Of a stretch of 64,000 nt of DNA, positions 42,431 to 52,209 are shown one piece after another; the stretch's first letter is position 1, and the number at the start of each line of letters is the position of its first letter. Position numbers and translations under genes: made by a program. Below the pieces are notes generated by a model. It was not told where the DNA came from, did not search any database, and saw only the letters and a program-made list of their open reading frames with translations. Source of the stretch: Burkholderiales bacterium 39-55-53 (lineage in GTDB: Bacteria > Pseudomonadota > Gammaproteobacteria > Burkholderiales > Burkholderiaceae_C). Where the stretch lies: assembly GCA_002282445.1 (NCBI GenBank), contig NCJK01000006.1, positions 1 through 64,000 on the forward strand, written 5' to 3'.

Positions 42431-42461
42431 TTGACGTTTACGTAAACGTAAACTGTGTTTA
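42431..42461 (+). promoter_or_regulatory. Candidate MerR-type operator/promoter of icmF
   Basis: Two overlapping inverted repeats share arms: TTGACGT-TT-ACGTAAA (42431-42446) and TTTACGT-AA-ACGTAAA (42437-42452). TTGACG can serve as -35 and TGTTTA (42456-42461) as -10 with a 19-base spacer, the long spacer of MerR-controlled promoters. The motif resembles sites I recall for LiuR, the MerR regulator of branched-chain acyl-CoA genes. The regulator itself is not in the window. Confidence 0.5.
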
Positions 42462-42485
42462 ATCTTCCGTCTTCCGGAGCACCGC

Positions 42486-45400
42486 ATGTCTGACTTGTCC
42501 GCCGAATTCCAAGCCCTTGCCAACTACAAGCCCACGCAAAAAGTGCGCTTCGTCACTGCTGCATCTTTGTTTGACGGCCACGACGCCGCCATCAACATCA
42601 TGCGCCGCATCTTGCAGGGCATGGGCGCTGAAGTGATTCACTTGGGCCACAACCGCTCGGTGGATGAGGTGGTGACGGCAGCGCTGCAAGAAGACGTACA
42701 AGGCATTGCCATCAGCTCGTACCAAGGCGGCCATGTGGAGTACTTCAAGTACATGGTCGATTTGCTGCGCCAACGTGGTGGAGAACACATCCAAGTGTTT
42801 GGCGGCGGCGGCGGCGTGATCGTGCCCCCAGAAATTCGCGAACTGCAAGCCTACGGCGTGACACGCATTTACAGCCCAGAAGACGGTCAGAAAATGGGTC
42901 TGCAAGGCATGATTGGTGAGATGATCATGCGTTGCGACAAAGACTTGTCTGGCTACGCACCCAAGGCCGTGAAAGAGATTCAAGGCCATGACGAAATGTC
43001 TTGGCGCAAGTTGGCGCAGCTCATCACTGCGCTGGAGAACGAGAAGGCTGATCCAAAAGTGGTCGAAGCCGTGCGCAAAGAGTCACTGAATCACAAAGTG
43101 CCCGTGCTCGGCATCACAGGCACAGGCGGTGCGGGCAAGTCATCGCTCACCGACGAACTGGTGCGACGCATCCGTTTGGACCAAGGCGATGCGCTACGCA
43201 TTGCCGTGATCTCTATCGACCCGTCACGTCGCAAGAGCGGTGGTGCTTTGTTGGGCGATCGCATTCGCATGAACGCTATCGGCCCATGGAGCAGCGGACA
43301 ACGCGTGTTCATGCGCTCACTGGCTACACGCGACTTTGGCAGCGAAATCAGTGCAGCCCTGCCCGATGTATTGGCCGCCACCAAGTGCGCTGGCTTTGAT
43401 CTGATCATTGTGGAAACCTCAGGCATTGGCCAAGGCGACGCCGCCATCGTGCCGCACGTAGATGTGCCCATGTATGTGATGACGCCTGAGTTTGGCGCAG
43501 CCAGCCAGCTGGAAAAAATCGACATGCTGGACTTTGCCGAGTTTGTGGCCATCAACAAGTTTGACCGCAAAGGCGCCAGCGACGCGCTGCGCGATGTGGC
43601 CAAGCAAGTGCAGCGCAACAAAGAAGCGTGGCACACCCCCACCGAGCAAATGCCCGTGTTTGGCACGATGGCTGCGCGCTTCAACGACGACGGCGTGACC
43701 GCGCTGTACCAAGCCCTCAAAGGCCGCTTGACCGAGCTGGGCCTGACTTTCAAAGAAGGCCGTTTGCCGCTGGTGGACGTGCGCCACAGCAGCAACCAAA
43801 TGCCTGTGGTGCCTGCCGCTCGCACACGCTACTTGGCCGAGATCACCGACACTGTGCGCGGCTACAAAAAACGCGCACGAACACAAGCCAAACTGGCTCG
43901 CGAAATTCAACAACTACGCGAAGCTGCACGCATGTTGTCTGAGGACAAACCAGGCCGCGCCAAAGCCTCTGAAGCCGCCATCGACTTGGCCTTTGCACGC
44001 GAAGAAAACTTAGGCGCCGCAGAGCGCAAGCTCTTGGCCCAGTGGCCTGACATGCAAGCCGCCTATGCAGGCGACGAATACGTGGTCAAGATTCGCGACA
44101 AAGAGATTCGCACCGCACTCACCACCAAGTCCCTCAGCGGCACAGTGATTCGTAAAGTGGCATTGCCCACGTACGAAGACCACGGCGAAATTTTGAAGTG
44201 GCTCATGCTCGACAACGTTCCCGGCAGCTACCCCTACACCGCTGGCACATTCGCGTTCAAACGCGAAGGCGAAGACCCAACCCGTATGTTTGCGGGTGAA
44301 GGTGACCCCTTCCGCACCAACCGCCGCTTCAAGCTGGTGAGCGAGGGCATGGATGCCAAGCGTTTGTCTACCGCGTTTGACTCGGTCACGCTCTACGGCA
44401 ACGACCCAGATCCACGTCCGGACATCTACGGCAAGGTGGGCAACTCAGGCGTGAACGTGGCCACGCTGGACGACATGAAGGTGTTGTACGACGGGTTTGA
44501 CCTGTGCAACCCCACCACCAGCGTGTCGATGACCATCAACGGTCCTGCACCTTCTATCTTGGCGATGTTCATGAACACCGCCATCGACCAAAACATCGAG
44601 AAGTTCAAAAAGGACAACGGCCGCGACCCCACCGAAACCGAGACTGCCAAGATCAAAGAGTGGGTCATGCAAAACGTGCGTGGCACGGTGCAAGCCGACA
44701 TCTTGAAAGAAGACCAAGGTCAGAACACGTGCTTGTTCAGTACCGAGTTTTCATTGAAGGTGATGGGCGACATCGCGCAGTACTTTGTGCACAACCAAGT
44801 GCGCAACTTCTACAGCGTGTCGATCAGCGGTTATCACATTGCCGAAGCGGGTGCGAACCCCATTTCTCAACTGGCGTTCACGTTGTCCAACGGTTTCACA
44901 TTTGTGGAAGCCTACTTGGCGCGCGGCATGCACATCGACGACTTCGCACCGAACCTGAGCTTCTTCTTCAGCAACGGCATGGACCCCGAGTACACCGTGA
45001 TGGGCCGCGTGGCACGCCGCATTTGGGCCGTGGCCATGAAAGAGAAATATGGCGCGAATGAGCGTTCACAAAAACTCAAATATCACATCCAAACCTCTGG
45101 CCGCTCATTACACGCGCAAGAGATTCAGTTCAACGACATCCGCACCACGCTGCAAGCGCTGATTGCGATTTACGACAACTGCAACAGCTTGCATACCAAC
45201 GCGTTTGACGAAGCCATCACCACGCCCACCGAAGACTCGGTGCGTCGCGCCATGGCGATTCAGCTCATCATCAACCGCGAGTGGGGCTTGGCCAAAAACG
45301 AAAACCCCAACCAAGGCGCGTTCATCATCGAAGAACTCACCGAGTTGGTGGAAGAAGCCGTGCTGGCTGAGTTCGAGCGCATCGCCGAACGCGGCGGTGT

Positions 45401-45779
45401 GTTGGGCGCGATGGAAACCGGCTACCAACGCGGCAAGATTCAAGACGAATCGATGACCTACGAAATGCTCAAGCACACCGGCGAGCTGCCCATCATCGGC
45501 GTGAACACTTTCCGCAACCCGCACGGCGAACAAGTGATGGACAAGCTCGAACTGGCCCGCTCGACCGAAGAGGAAAAGCAAAGTCAGCTCAAGCGCTTGA
45601 ACGACTTCCACACCCACCACAAGGCCGAAGCTGAAGTGCAACTGGCACGCCTGCAACAAGCCGTCATCGACAACGCCAACGTGTTTGAGGTGTTGATGGA
45701 CGCGGTGCGTGTGTGTTCACTGGGGCAAATCACTAACGCCTTGTTTGAGGTGGGTGGTCAGTACCGCCGCAATATGTAA
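42486..45779 (+). CDS. icmF: Fused isobutyryl-CoA mutase with G-protein chaperone
   Basis: This 1097-residue B12-dependent enzyme interconverts isobutyryl-CoA and n-butyryl-CoA; some members also act on isovaleryl/pivalyl-CoA. Domain order: cobalamin-binding domain ([12 protein letters not shown], the DxH motif) to about residue 150, MeaI-like GTPase from about residue 205 ([17 protein letters not shown]) to about 510, then the mutase barrel. Length and order match known IcmF. It removes the need for separate icmA/icmB and chaperone genes. Confidence 0.93.
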   Translation: MSDLSAEFQALANYKPTQKVRFVTAASLFDGHDAAINIMRRILQGMGAEVIHLGHNRSVDEVVTAALQEDVQGIAISSYQGGHVEYFKYMVDLLRQRGGEHIQVFGGGGGVIVPPEIRELQAYGVTRIYSPEDGQKMGLQGMIGEMIMRCDKDLSGYAPKAVKEIQGHDEMSWRKLAQLITALENEKADPKVVEAVRKESLNHKVPVLGITGTGGAGKSSLTDELVRRIRLDQGDALRIAVISIDPSRRKSGGALLGDRIRMNAIGPWSSGQRVFMRSLATRDFGSEISAALPDVLAATKCAGFDLIIVETSGIGQGDAAIVPHVDVPMYVMTPEFGAASQLEKIDMLDFAEFVAINKFDRKGASDALRDVAKQVQRNKEAWHTPTEQMPVFGTMAARFNDDGVTALYQALKGRLTELGLTFKEGRLPLVDVRHSSNQMPVVPAARTRYLAEITDTVRGYKKRARTQAKLAREIQQLREAARMLSEDKPGRAKASEAAIDLAFAREENLGAAERKLLAQWPDMQAAYAGDEYVVKIRDKEIRTALTTKSLSGTVIRKVALPTYEDHGEILKWLMLDNVPGSYPYTAGTFAFKREGEDPTRMFAGEGDPFRTNRRFKLVSEGMDAKRLSTAFDSVTLYGNDPDPRPDIYGKVGNSGVNVATLDDMKVLYDGFDLCNPTTSVSMTINGPAPSILAMFMNTAIDQNIEKFKKDNGRDPTETETAKIKEWVMQNVRGTVQADILKEDQGQNTCLFSTEFSLKVMGDIAQYFVHNQVRNFYSVSISGYHIAEAGANPISQLAFTLSNGFTFVEAYLARGMHIDDFAPNLSFFFSNGMDPEYTVMGRVARRIWAVAMKEKYGANERSQKLKYHIQTSGRSLHAQEIQFNDIRTTLQALIAIYDNCNSLHTNAFDEAITTPTEDSVRRAMAIQLIINREWGLAKNENPNQGAFIIEELTELVEEAVLAEFERIAERGGVLGAMETGYQRGKIQDESMTYEMLKHTGELPIIGVNTFRNPHGEQVMDKLELARSTEEEKQSQLKRLNDFHTHHKAEAEVQLARLQQAVIDNANVFEVLMDAVRVCSLGQITNALFEVGGQYRRNM

Positions 45780-45795
45780 TCTGTAACATCGGGGC

Positions 45796-47289
45796 ATGAG
45801 TATTCGCCCACCCTTCACCGCCCCCACCCGTCACACTGACGCCGACAGCGCCCTTGCCCAAGTGCAGGCGCTGTACCAAACCAGCCTTGACCACCTGCGC
45901 CAAGCCATGCGCGAGTTTGTGGCGGGCAAGCAGTTTGAACAACGTGTGCGTGCCTTCTACCCGTTTGTGCGCATCCACACCAAAACAGGCGCGCTACAAG
46001 CCAACAGCGAAAGCGCAGGCCTAAGCTACGGCTTTGTGGCCGAACCTGGCCGCTACGAGACCACCCTCACCCGCCCCGATTTGTTTGCCGCGTATTACCG
46101 CGAGCAATTCCGCCTACTGTTGCAAAACCACGGCGGCACGCTGGAGGTGGGCGTGAGCCATCAGCCCATCCCCGTGCATTTTTCGTTTGCAGACCACGAC
46201 CATGTGGAAGGCGAGATGAGCGCGGAGCGTCGCCAGCTCATGCGCGAGGTGTTTGACCTGCCCGACCTCACCGCCATGGACGACGGCATTGCCAATGGTA
46301 CGTTTGAGGCCAAGCCTAACGAGCCGCAGCCTTTGTCGCTGTTCACCGCAGCACGCATGGACTATTCGTTGCAGCGTCTGCGCCACTACAGCGGCACATC
46401 GCCTGAGCATTTTCAGAACTATGTGTTGTTTACCAACTACCAGTTCTACATCGACGAGTTTGTGCGCTTGGGTCATGAGGCCATGCAAGACCCCAAGAGC
46501 GAATACATCGCGTTTGTGGAGCCTGGCAACGTGGTCACGCGCCGCGTTGGCCTGCCCGCCGAAGCCAACGATGCGCTAGGCAAAGTGCCACCTCGTCTGC
46601 CGCAAATGCCCGGCTACCACTTGGTGCGCGCCGACCACACCGGCATCACAATGGTGAACATTGGCGTGGGGCCTGCCAATGCCAAAAACATCACCGACCA
46701 CATCGCCGTGCTGCGCCCGCACGCATGGCTGATGCTGGGCCACTGCGCGGGCTTGCGCAACACACAACAGCTGGGCGACTACGTGCTGGCCCACGGCTAT
46801 GTGCGTGAAGACCATGTACTGGACGAAGAGCTGCCACTGTGGGTCCCCATCCCCGCGCTGGCCGAAATTCAAGTAGCTCTAGAGCAAGCAGTGAAGGATG
46901 TGACGCAGTGCGAAGGCGCAGAGCTCAAACGCATCTTGCGCACAGGCACTGTGGCCAGCACCGACAACCGCAACTGGGAACTGTTACCAGACAACACCCC
47001 ACAGCGCCGCTTCAGCCAAAGCCGTGCTGTGGCACTCGACATGGAAAGCGCCACGATTGCTGCGAATGGTTTTCGATTCCGTGTGCCCTACGGCACGCTG
47101 CTGTGCGTGAGCGATAAGCCGCTGCACGGCGAAATCAAACTACCGGGCATGGCCAACCACTTTTACCGCGAGCGCGTGGACCAACATTTGCGCATTGGTA
47201 TGCGCGCAATTGAACTATTGCGCCAGCAAGGGCCTGCGCAACTGCACAGCCGCAAACTGCGCAGCTTTGCTGAAGTGGCGTTTCAATAA
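45796..47289 (+). CDS. amn: AMP nucleosidase
   Basis: This 497-residue enzyme splits AMP to adenine and ribose-5-phosphate. It has an Amn-type N-terminal domain (HFSFADHDHVEGEM) and a C-terminal phosphorylase-fold domain (GMTMVNIGVG-like string: TMVNIGVGPANAKNITDH, LDMESATIAANGFRFRVPYG). The length is normal. It starts 16 bases after icmF and may share its transcript. Confidence 0.92.
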   Translation: MSIRPPFTAPTRHTDADSALAQVQALYQTSLDHLRQAMREFVAGKQFEQRVRAFYPFVRIHTKTGALQANSESAGLSYGFVAEPGRYETTLTRPDLFAAYYREQFRLLLQNHGGTLEVGVSHQPIPVHFSFADHDHVEGEMSAERRQLMREVFDLPDLTAMDDGIANGTFEAKPNEPQPLSLFTAARMDYSLQRLRHYSGTSPEHFQNYVLFTNYQFYIDEFVRLGHEAMQDPKSEYIAFVEPGNVVTRRVGLPAEANDALGKVPPRLPQMPGYHLVRADHTGITMVNIGVGPANAKNITDHIAVLRPHAWLMLGHCAGLRNTQQLGDYVLAHGYVREDHVLDEELPLWVPIPALAEIQVALEQAVKDVTQCEGAELKRILRTGTVASTDNRNWELLPDNTPQRRFSQSRAVALDMESATIAANGFRFRVPYGTLLCVSDKPLHGEIKLPGMANHFYRERVDQHLRIGMRAIELLRQQGPAQLHSRKLRSFAEVAFQ

Positions 47290-47312
47290 GCAACTCGCCT
47301 CAAGTCAAGCGC

Positions 47313-47342
47313 AAAAAAGACCGCCTCAACAGAGGCGGCTTT
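47313..47342. terminator. Bidirectional terminator between amn and psd
   Basis: CCGCCTC-AACA-GAGGCGG, flanked by AAAAAA on the left and CTTTC on the right, lies between convergent genes. It is stronger on the - strand. Confidence 0.75.
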
Positions 47343-47362
47343 CACGTGTGCAAGGCGCTGCT

Positions 47363-48232
47363 TTAAGCGCGCACTGCATCACCCATCTTCTCGCCCAAGC
47401 GCACACCTTGTGCGGCTTGCCAAGCAGGGTTGAGCGCGATGGTGTTCTTTGGCCACAGCAACACCACTGTGGAGCCCAGCAAGAAGCGGCCCATTTCGTC
47501 GCCTTGGTTCAAGCTCAGATCTTGGTCGTCGTAGTTCCACTCACGCACCGTGCCGGGGCGGGGTGGGTTGACCACGCCATGCCACGGTGTGGCCATGCTG
47601 CCCACGATGGTCGCACCGACCAACACCAACACGTATTGCTGAGGTTTTTCACCCGAGGCGGTAGGCATGTCAAACACACACACCACGCGCTCGTTACGCG
47701 CAAACAAGCCGGGCACGCCACGGGCCGTCGCGGGGTTGACCGAGAACAAATCACCAGGCACATGAATCATGCGGCGCAGGCGACCCGCGCTAGGCATGTG
47801 AATGCGGTGGTAGTCCTTGGGGCTGAGGTAAATCGTGGCAAATTCGCCGTCTTGAAACTGCGCGGCCAAGGTGGCGTCGCCACCCACCAGCGCTTGGGTG
47901 CTGTAGCTGTGGCCTTTGGCTTGGAACACTTGGTCGCCATCGATGTGGCCCAGCTGGCTGATCGCGCCGTCCACCGGGCACACAAACGCGGCATCGGCCA
48001 AGGGGCGGGCACCGGGCTTGAGGGCGCGGGTGAAGAAGTCGTTGAAGCAGGCGTACTGCGTGATGTCGGGCTGGGCTGCCTCGTCCATGTTGACTTGGTA
48101 CTTGCCCACAAACCACTTGATGAGGGCGTGTGTCCATTTGCCACAACGCGCTCGCGCCACAGCGCCTGCAAACTGCGTGAGCAACTGTTTGGGCATCACA
48201 TATTGGGAGAGAACAAATAAGGTATCGGACAC
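47363..48232 (-). CDS. psd: Phosphatidylserine decarboxylase
   Basis: This 289-residue proenzyme makes phosphatidylethanolamine. The self-cleavage site LGST occurs in GRFLLGSTVVLLWP near residue 252, with the conserved CPVDGAISQ and SPKDYHRIHMP boxes containing the catalytic Asp and His. The length fits the proteobacterial membrane-bound type. Confidence 0.93.
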   Translation of the reverse strand: MSDTLFVLSQYVMPKQLLTQFAGAVARARCGKWTHALIKWFVGKYQVNMDEAAQPDITQYACFNDFFTRALKPGARPLADAAFVCPVDGAISQLGHIDGDQVFQAKGHSYSTQALVGGDATLAAQFQDGEFATIYLSPKDYHRIHMPSAGRLRRMIHVPGDLFSVNPATARGVPGLFARNERVVCVFDMPTASGEKPQQYVLVLVGATIVGSMATPWHGVVNPPRPGTVREWNYDDQDLSLNQGDEMGRFLLGSTVVLLWPKNTIALNPAWQAAQGVRLGEKMGDAVRA

Positions 48233-48337
48233 AGGCTTGCCTTGTAATAAGTTGCGTAGATTTTAGGCGCTTCACGCCTCGCGCCCGAGCGACAGACCGC
48301 ACAGCAAAACTGCCGTGCCACAGGCACAATTGACGCC

Positions 48338-49261
48338 ATGAGCACCTCACTTTTTGAATGCAAGCACCTTCTCAAACGCTATGGTGACAACACTGTGGTG
48401 AACGATGTGTCTTTCAGCATCGCCCCCGGCGAATGCTTGGGCGTCATTGGTCCCAATGGCGCAGGCAAAACCACAACGCTGCGCATGTGCCTTGGGCTCG
48501 CGCAGCCCGATGGCGGCAGCATCAACGCGTTTGGTTTGTCCATGCCCGATGACGCACTGGCCATCAAAGCGCGCTTAGGGGTAGTGAGCCAATTCGACAC
48601 CCTAGACCCTGACTTCACTTGCGCCGAAAACCTGATGGTGTTTGGCCGCTACTTCGGTATGAAGAAGGCCGACATTCAAGCGCGTATTCCGCAACTGCTG
48701 GAGTTCGCTGCGCTCTCACACAAAGCCAACGCCAAACCCGGCGAGTTGTCGGGCGGCATGAAGCGCAGACTCAGCCTTGCGCGTGCCCTGATCAACAACC
48801 CCGATTTGCTGCTGCTAGACGAGCCCACCACCGGTCTAGACCCCCAAGCCCGCCACCTGATGTGGGAGCGCTTGCAACAACTGCTGCAACAAGGCAAATC
48901 GATTTTGCTGACCACGCACTTCATGGACGAGGCCGAGCGCCTGTGCAACCGCCTGTTGGTGCTGGACCACGGCAAAAAGATTGCCGAAGGTACACCGCGT
49001 GATTTGATTGCGCAGCACCTAGAACCCGACGTGGTCGAGGTGTACGGCAATGGCGCATTGGCTTTGGTGGATAGTCCCATCGCCACACTGGCGCAGCGCG
49101 TGGAAACCAGCGGAGAGACCGTGTTCTTCTACACCCAAGATGCCGCGCAATTGCTGCAAGCGCTCAACGCCCACGCAGGCTTGCGAACGCTGCACCGCCC
49201 TGCCAATTTGGAAGACTTGTTTTTGAAAATGACCGGACGCCAAATCCGCGAGGAAGGCTAA
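48338..49261 (+). CDS. NodI-family ABC transporter ATPase
   Basis: This 307-residue ATPase has Walker A GPNGAGKTTTLRM, signature LSGGMKRRLSLARAL and Walker B LLLLDEPTTGLDPQ. Sequence and pairing with the next gene match NodI/DrrA-type exporters of lipo-oligosaccharides or drugs. The substrate in non-rhizobial betaproteobacteria is unknown. The permease begins 6 bases downstream. Confidence 0.85.
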   Translation: MSTSLFECKHLLKRYGDNTVVNDVSFSIAPGECLGVIGPNGAGKTTTLRMCLGLAQPDGGSINAFGLSMPDDALAIKARLGVVSQFDTLDPDFTCAENLMVFGRYFGMKKADIQARIPQLLEFAALSHKANAKPGELSGGMKRRLSLARALINNPDLLLLDEPTTGLDPQARHLMWERLQQLLQQGKSILLTTHFMDEAERLCNRLLVLDHGKKIAEGTPRDLIAQHLEPDVVEVYGNGALALVDSPIATLAQRVETSGETVFFYTQDAAQLLQALNAHAGLRTLHRPANLEDLFLKMTGRQIREEG

Positions 49262-49266
49262 ACGCG

Positions 49267-50040
49267 ATGCACACCTATTTCCGTTTCTGGCCCGTCTTCT
49301 TGCGCAACCTGTTGGTGTGGCGCAAGCTCGCCATTCCTAGCCTTGTGGCCAACATTGCCGAACCTTTGATGTGGCTCGTCGCCTTTGGCTATGGCCTAGG
49401 CGCTCTAGTTGGCGAGGTGACTTTGGATGAACAAAAAGTCCCTTACATCTTGTTCTTGGCCAGCGGCTCCATCTGCATGAGCGCCATGAATGCAGCAACG
49501 TTTGAAGCGCTGTACTCGGCCTTCTCTCGCATGCATGTGCAAAAAACATGGGATGGCATCTTGAACGCCCCCATGCGTTTGGACGATGTGCTCTTGGCCG
49601 AAATGCTGTGGGCCGCGTTCAAAGCCCTGTTCACCATCACCGCCATCTTGGGAGTGATGTTTGCTTTGGGCATCACCCAAAGCTGGAAGCTCTTGGCCGC
49701 GTGGCCCATCCTCTTGTTCGTAGGCATCACCTTCAGCTGCATAGCGCTCATCTTCAATGCGCTGGCTAAAGGCTACGACTTCTTCACCTACTACTTCACG
49801 CTGTTCCTCACACCCATGATGTTCTTGAGCGGCGTATTCTTCCCGCGCGATCAGCTGCCAGGCATCGTGCGCGATATCTCGGCGTGGCTTCCCCTCACCC
49901 AAGCCATCGACCTCGTACGACCCTTGTTCCTAGACCAGTGGCCTGCCAACCCTGCGCTGCACTTAGGCGTGTTGGCGGCTTATGCACTGATAGGTTGGAA
50001 GATTGCATTGCACCTGACGAAGAAGCGCTTTCGCGCCTAA
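49267..50040 (+). CDS. NodJ-family ABC-2 permease
   Basis: This 257-residue ABC-2 permease has six membrane helices. The family box FLSGVFFPRDQLPGIVRDIS lies near residue 180. It forms the exporter with the preceding ATPase. A long perfect inverted repeat lies 9 bases after its stop. Confidence 0.85.
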   Translation: MHTYFRFWPVFLRNLLVWRKLAIPSLVANIAEPLMWLVAFGYGLGALVGEVTLDEQKVPYILFLASGSICMSAMNAATFEALYSAFSRMHVQKTWDGILNAPMRLDDVLLAEMLWAAFKALFTITAILGVMFALGITQSWKLLAAWPILLFVGITFSCIALIFNALAKGYDFFTYYFTLFLTPMMFLSGVFFPRDQLPGIVRDISAWLPLTQAIDLVRPLFLDQWPANPALHLGVLAAYALIGWKIALHLTKKRFRA

Positions 50041-50048
50041 CTCCCGTA

Positions 50049-50120
50049 AGCGAGTTGGCTTGGGGCGGCTGACGATTTCTGGTACTCCAGCATGAGGAAG
50101 CCGCCCCAAGTCAACTCGCT
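50049..50120. repeat. 22-bp inverted repeat with 28-base loop
   Basis: The arm at 50049-50070 (AGCGAGTTGGCTTGGGGCGG and CT) pairs with 50099-50120 with a single G-T exception. No T-run follows, so it is not a standard terminator. It could be a small RNA, an mRNA end structure, or a miniature repeat. Confidence 0.7.
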
Positions 50121-50212
50121 GGAGCGCAAGAAATTGATGCACGTCAGCCAAACGCAACCCTTCCCCCGCTAACATTGATTTTTTTGATTCAACCGACAAC
50201 AAGGATTTCCCA

Positions 50213-51061
50213 ATGAGCATTCAAACCGTAGGCATCATCGGCGCTGGCACCATGGGCAATGGCATCGCACAAGCATGTGCAGTGTCTGGCGTGAACGTGG
50301 TGATGGTCGACATCTCTGACGCAGCTGTGGCCAAAGGCCTCGCCACCGTGTCGGGCAGCTTGGACCGTTTGATCAAGAAAGAAAAAATCACCGAAGCCGA
50401 CAAAGCTGCCGCCTTGTCACGCATCAAAACCAGCACCAGCTACGACGACCTCAAAGGCGCACAACTCGTCATCGAAGCCGCCACCGAGAACTACGACCTC
50501 AAGGTCAAGATCGTCAAGCAACTCGACGGCATGTTGGCCCCTGAAGCCATCATCGCTTCCAACACATCTTCCATCTCCATCACCAAACTGGCCGCGGTCA
50601 CTGCTCGCGCTGACCGCTTCATTGGCATGCACTTTTTCAACCCTGTGCCCATGATGGCCTTGGTTGAAATCATCCGTGGCTTGCAAACCTCGGATGCCAC
50701 CCATGCGGCTGTACATGACCTGTCCACCCGCTTAGGCAAGAGCCCCATCACCGTGAAGAACTCTCCCGGCTTTGTGGTCAACCGCATCTTGGTGCCCATG
50801 ATCAACGAAGCTTTCTTTGTCTTGGCCGAAGGTGTGGCCACGGCCGAAGACATCGACGCGGGCATGAAGCTCGGTTGCAACCAGCCCATTGGCCCATTGG
50901 CTTTGGCCGACATGATTGGCCTCGATGTGTGCGTGGCTGTGATGGACGTGTACTTGCAAGAATTTGGTGACAGCAAATACCGCGCTTGCCCGCTACTCAA
51001 AGAGATGGTGGCCGCAGGTCAGTTGGGTCGCAAAACCGGCAAAGGCGTTTACACCTACTAA
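50213..51061 (+). CDS. hbd: 3-hydroxybutyryl-CoA dehydrogenase
   Basis: This 282-residue NAD-dependent 3-hydroxyacyl-CoA dehydrogenase has the Rossmann motif GIIGAGTMGNGIAQACA, the catalytic His in GMHFFNPVPMM, and the NSPGFVVNRILVPMINEA domain junction. It acts in butyrate/PHB or aromatic-degradation pathways (PaaH-like is possible). AAGGA lies upstream. A clear terminator follows. Confidence 0.9.
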   Translation: MSIQTVGIIGAGTMGNGIAQACAVSGVNVVMVDISDAAVAKGLATVSGSLDRLIKKEKITEADKAAALSRIKTSTSYDDLKGAQLVIEAATENYDLKVKIVKQLDGMLAPEAIIASNTSSISITKLAAVTARADRFIGMHFFNPVPMMALVEIIRGLQTSDATHAAVHDLSTRLGKSPITVKNSPGFVVNRILVPMINEAFFVLAEGVATAEDIDAGMKLGCNQPIGPLALADMIGLDVCVAVMDVYLQEFGDSKYRACPLLKEMVAAGQLGRKTGKGVYTY

Positions 51062-51080
51062 GCGCTGCTGAAGCCCCAAA

Positions 51081-51110
51081 AGAAAAGCCACCCGAGGGTG
51101 GCTTTTCTTT
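51081..51110 (+). terminator. Terminator after hbd
   Basis: AGAAAAGCCACCC faces GGGTGGCTTTTCTTT. It is symmetrical and can also stop the convergent - strand gene ending at 51134. Confidence 0.85.
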
Positions 51111-51133
51111 TGGTCAAAACCGAGTGGTTTTGA

Positions 51134-52114
51134 TTAATCAGCGTAAACGCCTGCGGCCTGAATGACAGGTGCCCACTTGGCGATTTCAGCAGCCACGAAT
51201 TTCTTGTGCTCTGCTGCATCAGCACGCTTGTCGCTCACAACCACAGCGCCCAAGGCTTGTTGCTTCTTGATGAACTCTGGATCTTTCAAAGCGACTTTGA
51301 GTGCTTTGTTGATTTGCGCAGTCACATCAGCGGGGGTGCCTTTAGGAGCATACAAACCGTGCCAAATGGTGACTTCAAAACCTTTGAGGCCAGACTCTTG
51401 CAGGGTTGGCAGGTCTTTCAGTGCAGGTGTGGTCAAACGCTTGTTGGTGGTGACCGCAAATGCCTTGACGGTTTTGCCTTCGATTTGACCTGTGGTGTTG
51501 GTGGTTTGGTCGCACAACAAATCAATTTGGCCGCCCATCAAGTCGTTCAACGCAGGCGCAGTACCTTTGTAAGGCACGGTGGTCATGTCGACTTTCAATG
51601 CGCTTTGGAACATCAAACCGCACAGGTGTGAGGCAGCGCCCAAACCAGCATTACCCAAATTGATCTTGCCCTTGTTTTGCTCGATCCAAGTGGTCAACTC
51701 TTTGTAGTTGTTGGCGGGCAATGTGGGGCGACCGATCAAGGTCATAGGCACGTCATTGACCATGCCCAAGTATTCGAAATCTTCGAGGGTGTTGTAAGGC
51801 AGTTTGCGATACAGGGCTGGCGATGTGGCCATGCCGATGTGGTGCAAGAAGATGGTGTGGCCATCTTGTGGAGCCTTGGCAACTTTGTTTGCGCCAATCG
51901 TGCCACCAGCACCTGCCACGTTCTCGACCACCACGGTAGCGCCCAAAGGCTTGCGCATGGCTTCAGCCAAGTCACGTGCCACGCGGTCGGTTGGACCACC
52001 AGCAGCGAACGGCACCACGATGGTGACGGGCTTGTCTTTGATAGGGAAATCGGCAGCGTTAGCGCCAGTCAGTGTGGCCACGGCCAACACGCTCAATGCA
52101 AACAGTTTTTTCAT
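51134..52114 (-). CDS. Bug-family tripartite tricarboxylate receptor
   Basis: This 326-residue periplasmic binding protein has a Sec signal (MKKLFALSVLAVATLTGANA) and Bug hallmarks PVTIVVPFAAGGPTDRVARD and VVVENVAGAGGTIGANKVAK. The family binds small carboxylates and is hugely expanded in this order. No TctA/TctB membrane genes are nearby, so it is an orphan receptor. AAGGAGA precedes the ATG closely. Confidence 0.9.
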   Translation of the reverse strand: MKKLFALSVLAVATLTGANAADFPIKDKPVTIVVPFAAGGPTDRVARDLAEAMRKPLGATVVVENVAGAGGTIGANKVAKAPQDGHTIFLHHIGMATSPALYRKLPYNTLEDFEYLGMVNDVPMTLIGRPTLPANNYKELTTWIEQNKGKINLGNAGLGAASHLCGLMFQSALKVDMTTVPYKGTAPALNDLMGGQIDLLCDQTTNTTGQIEGKTVKAFAVTTNKRLTTPALKDLPTLQESGLKGFEVTIWHGLYAPKGTPADVTAQINKALKVALKDPEFIKKQQALGAVVVSDKRADAAEHKKFVAAEIAKWAPVIQAAGVYAD

Positions 52115-52209
52115 AGGGTCTCCTTAAGTTACAGCGCATGATAGTAGAAGCAAAAAATACCTCTGCATCGGCGGGAATTACGTAGGTAAAAGCGAGTGCT
52201 AAGAGAACT

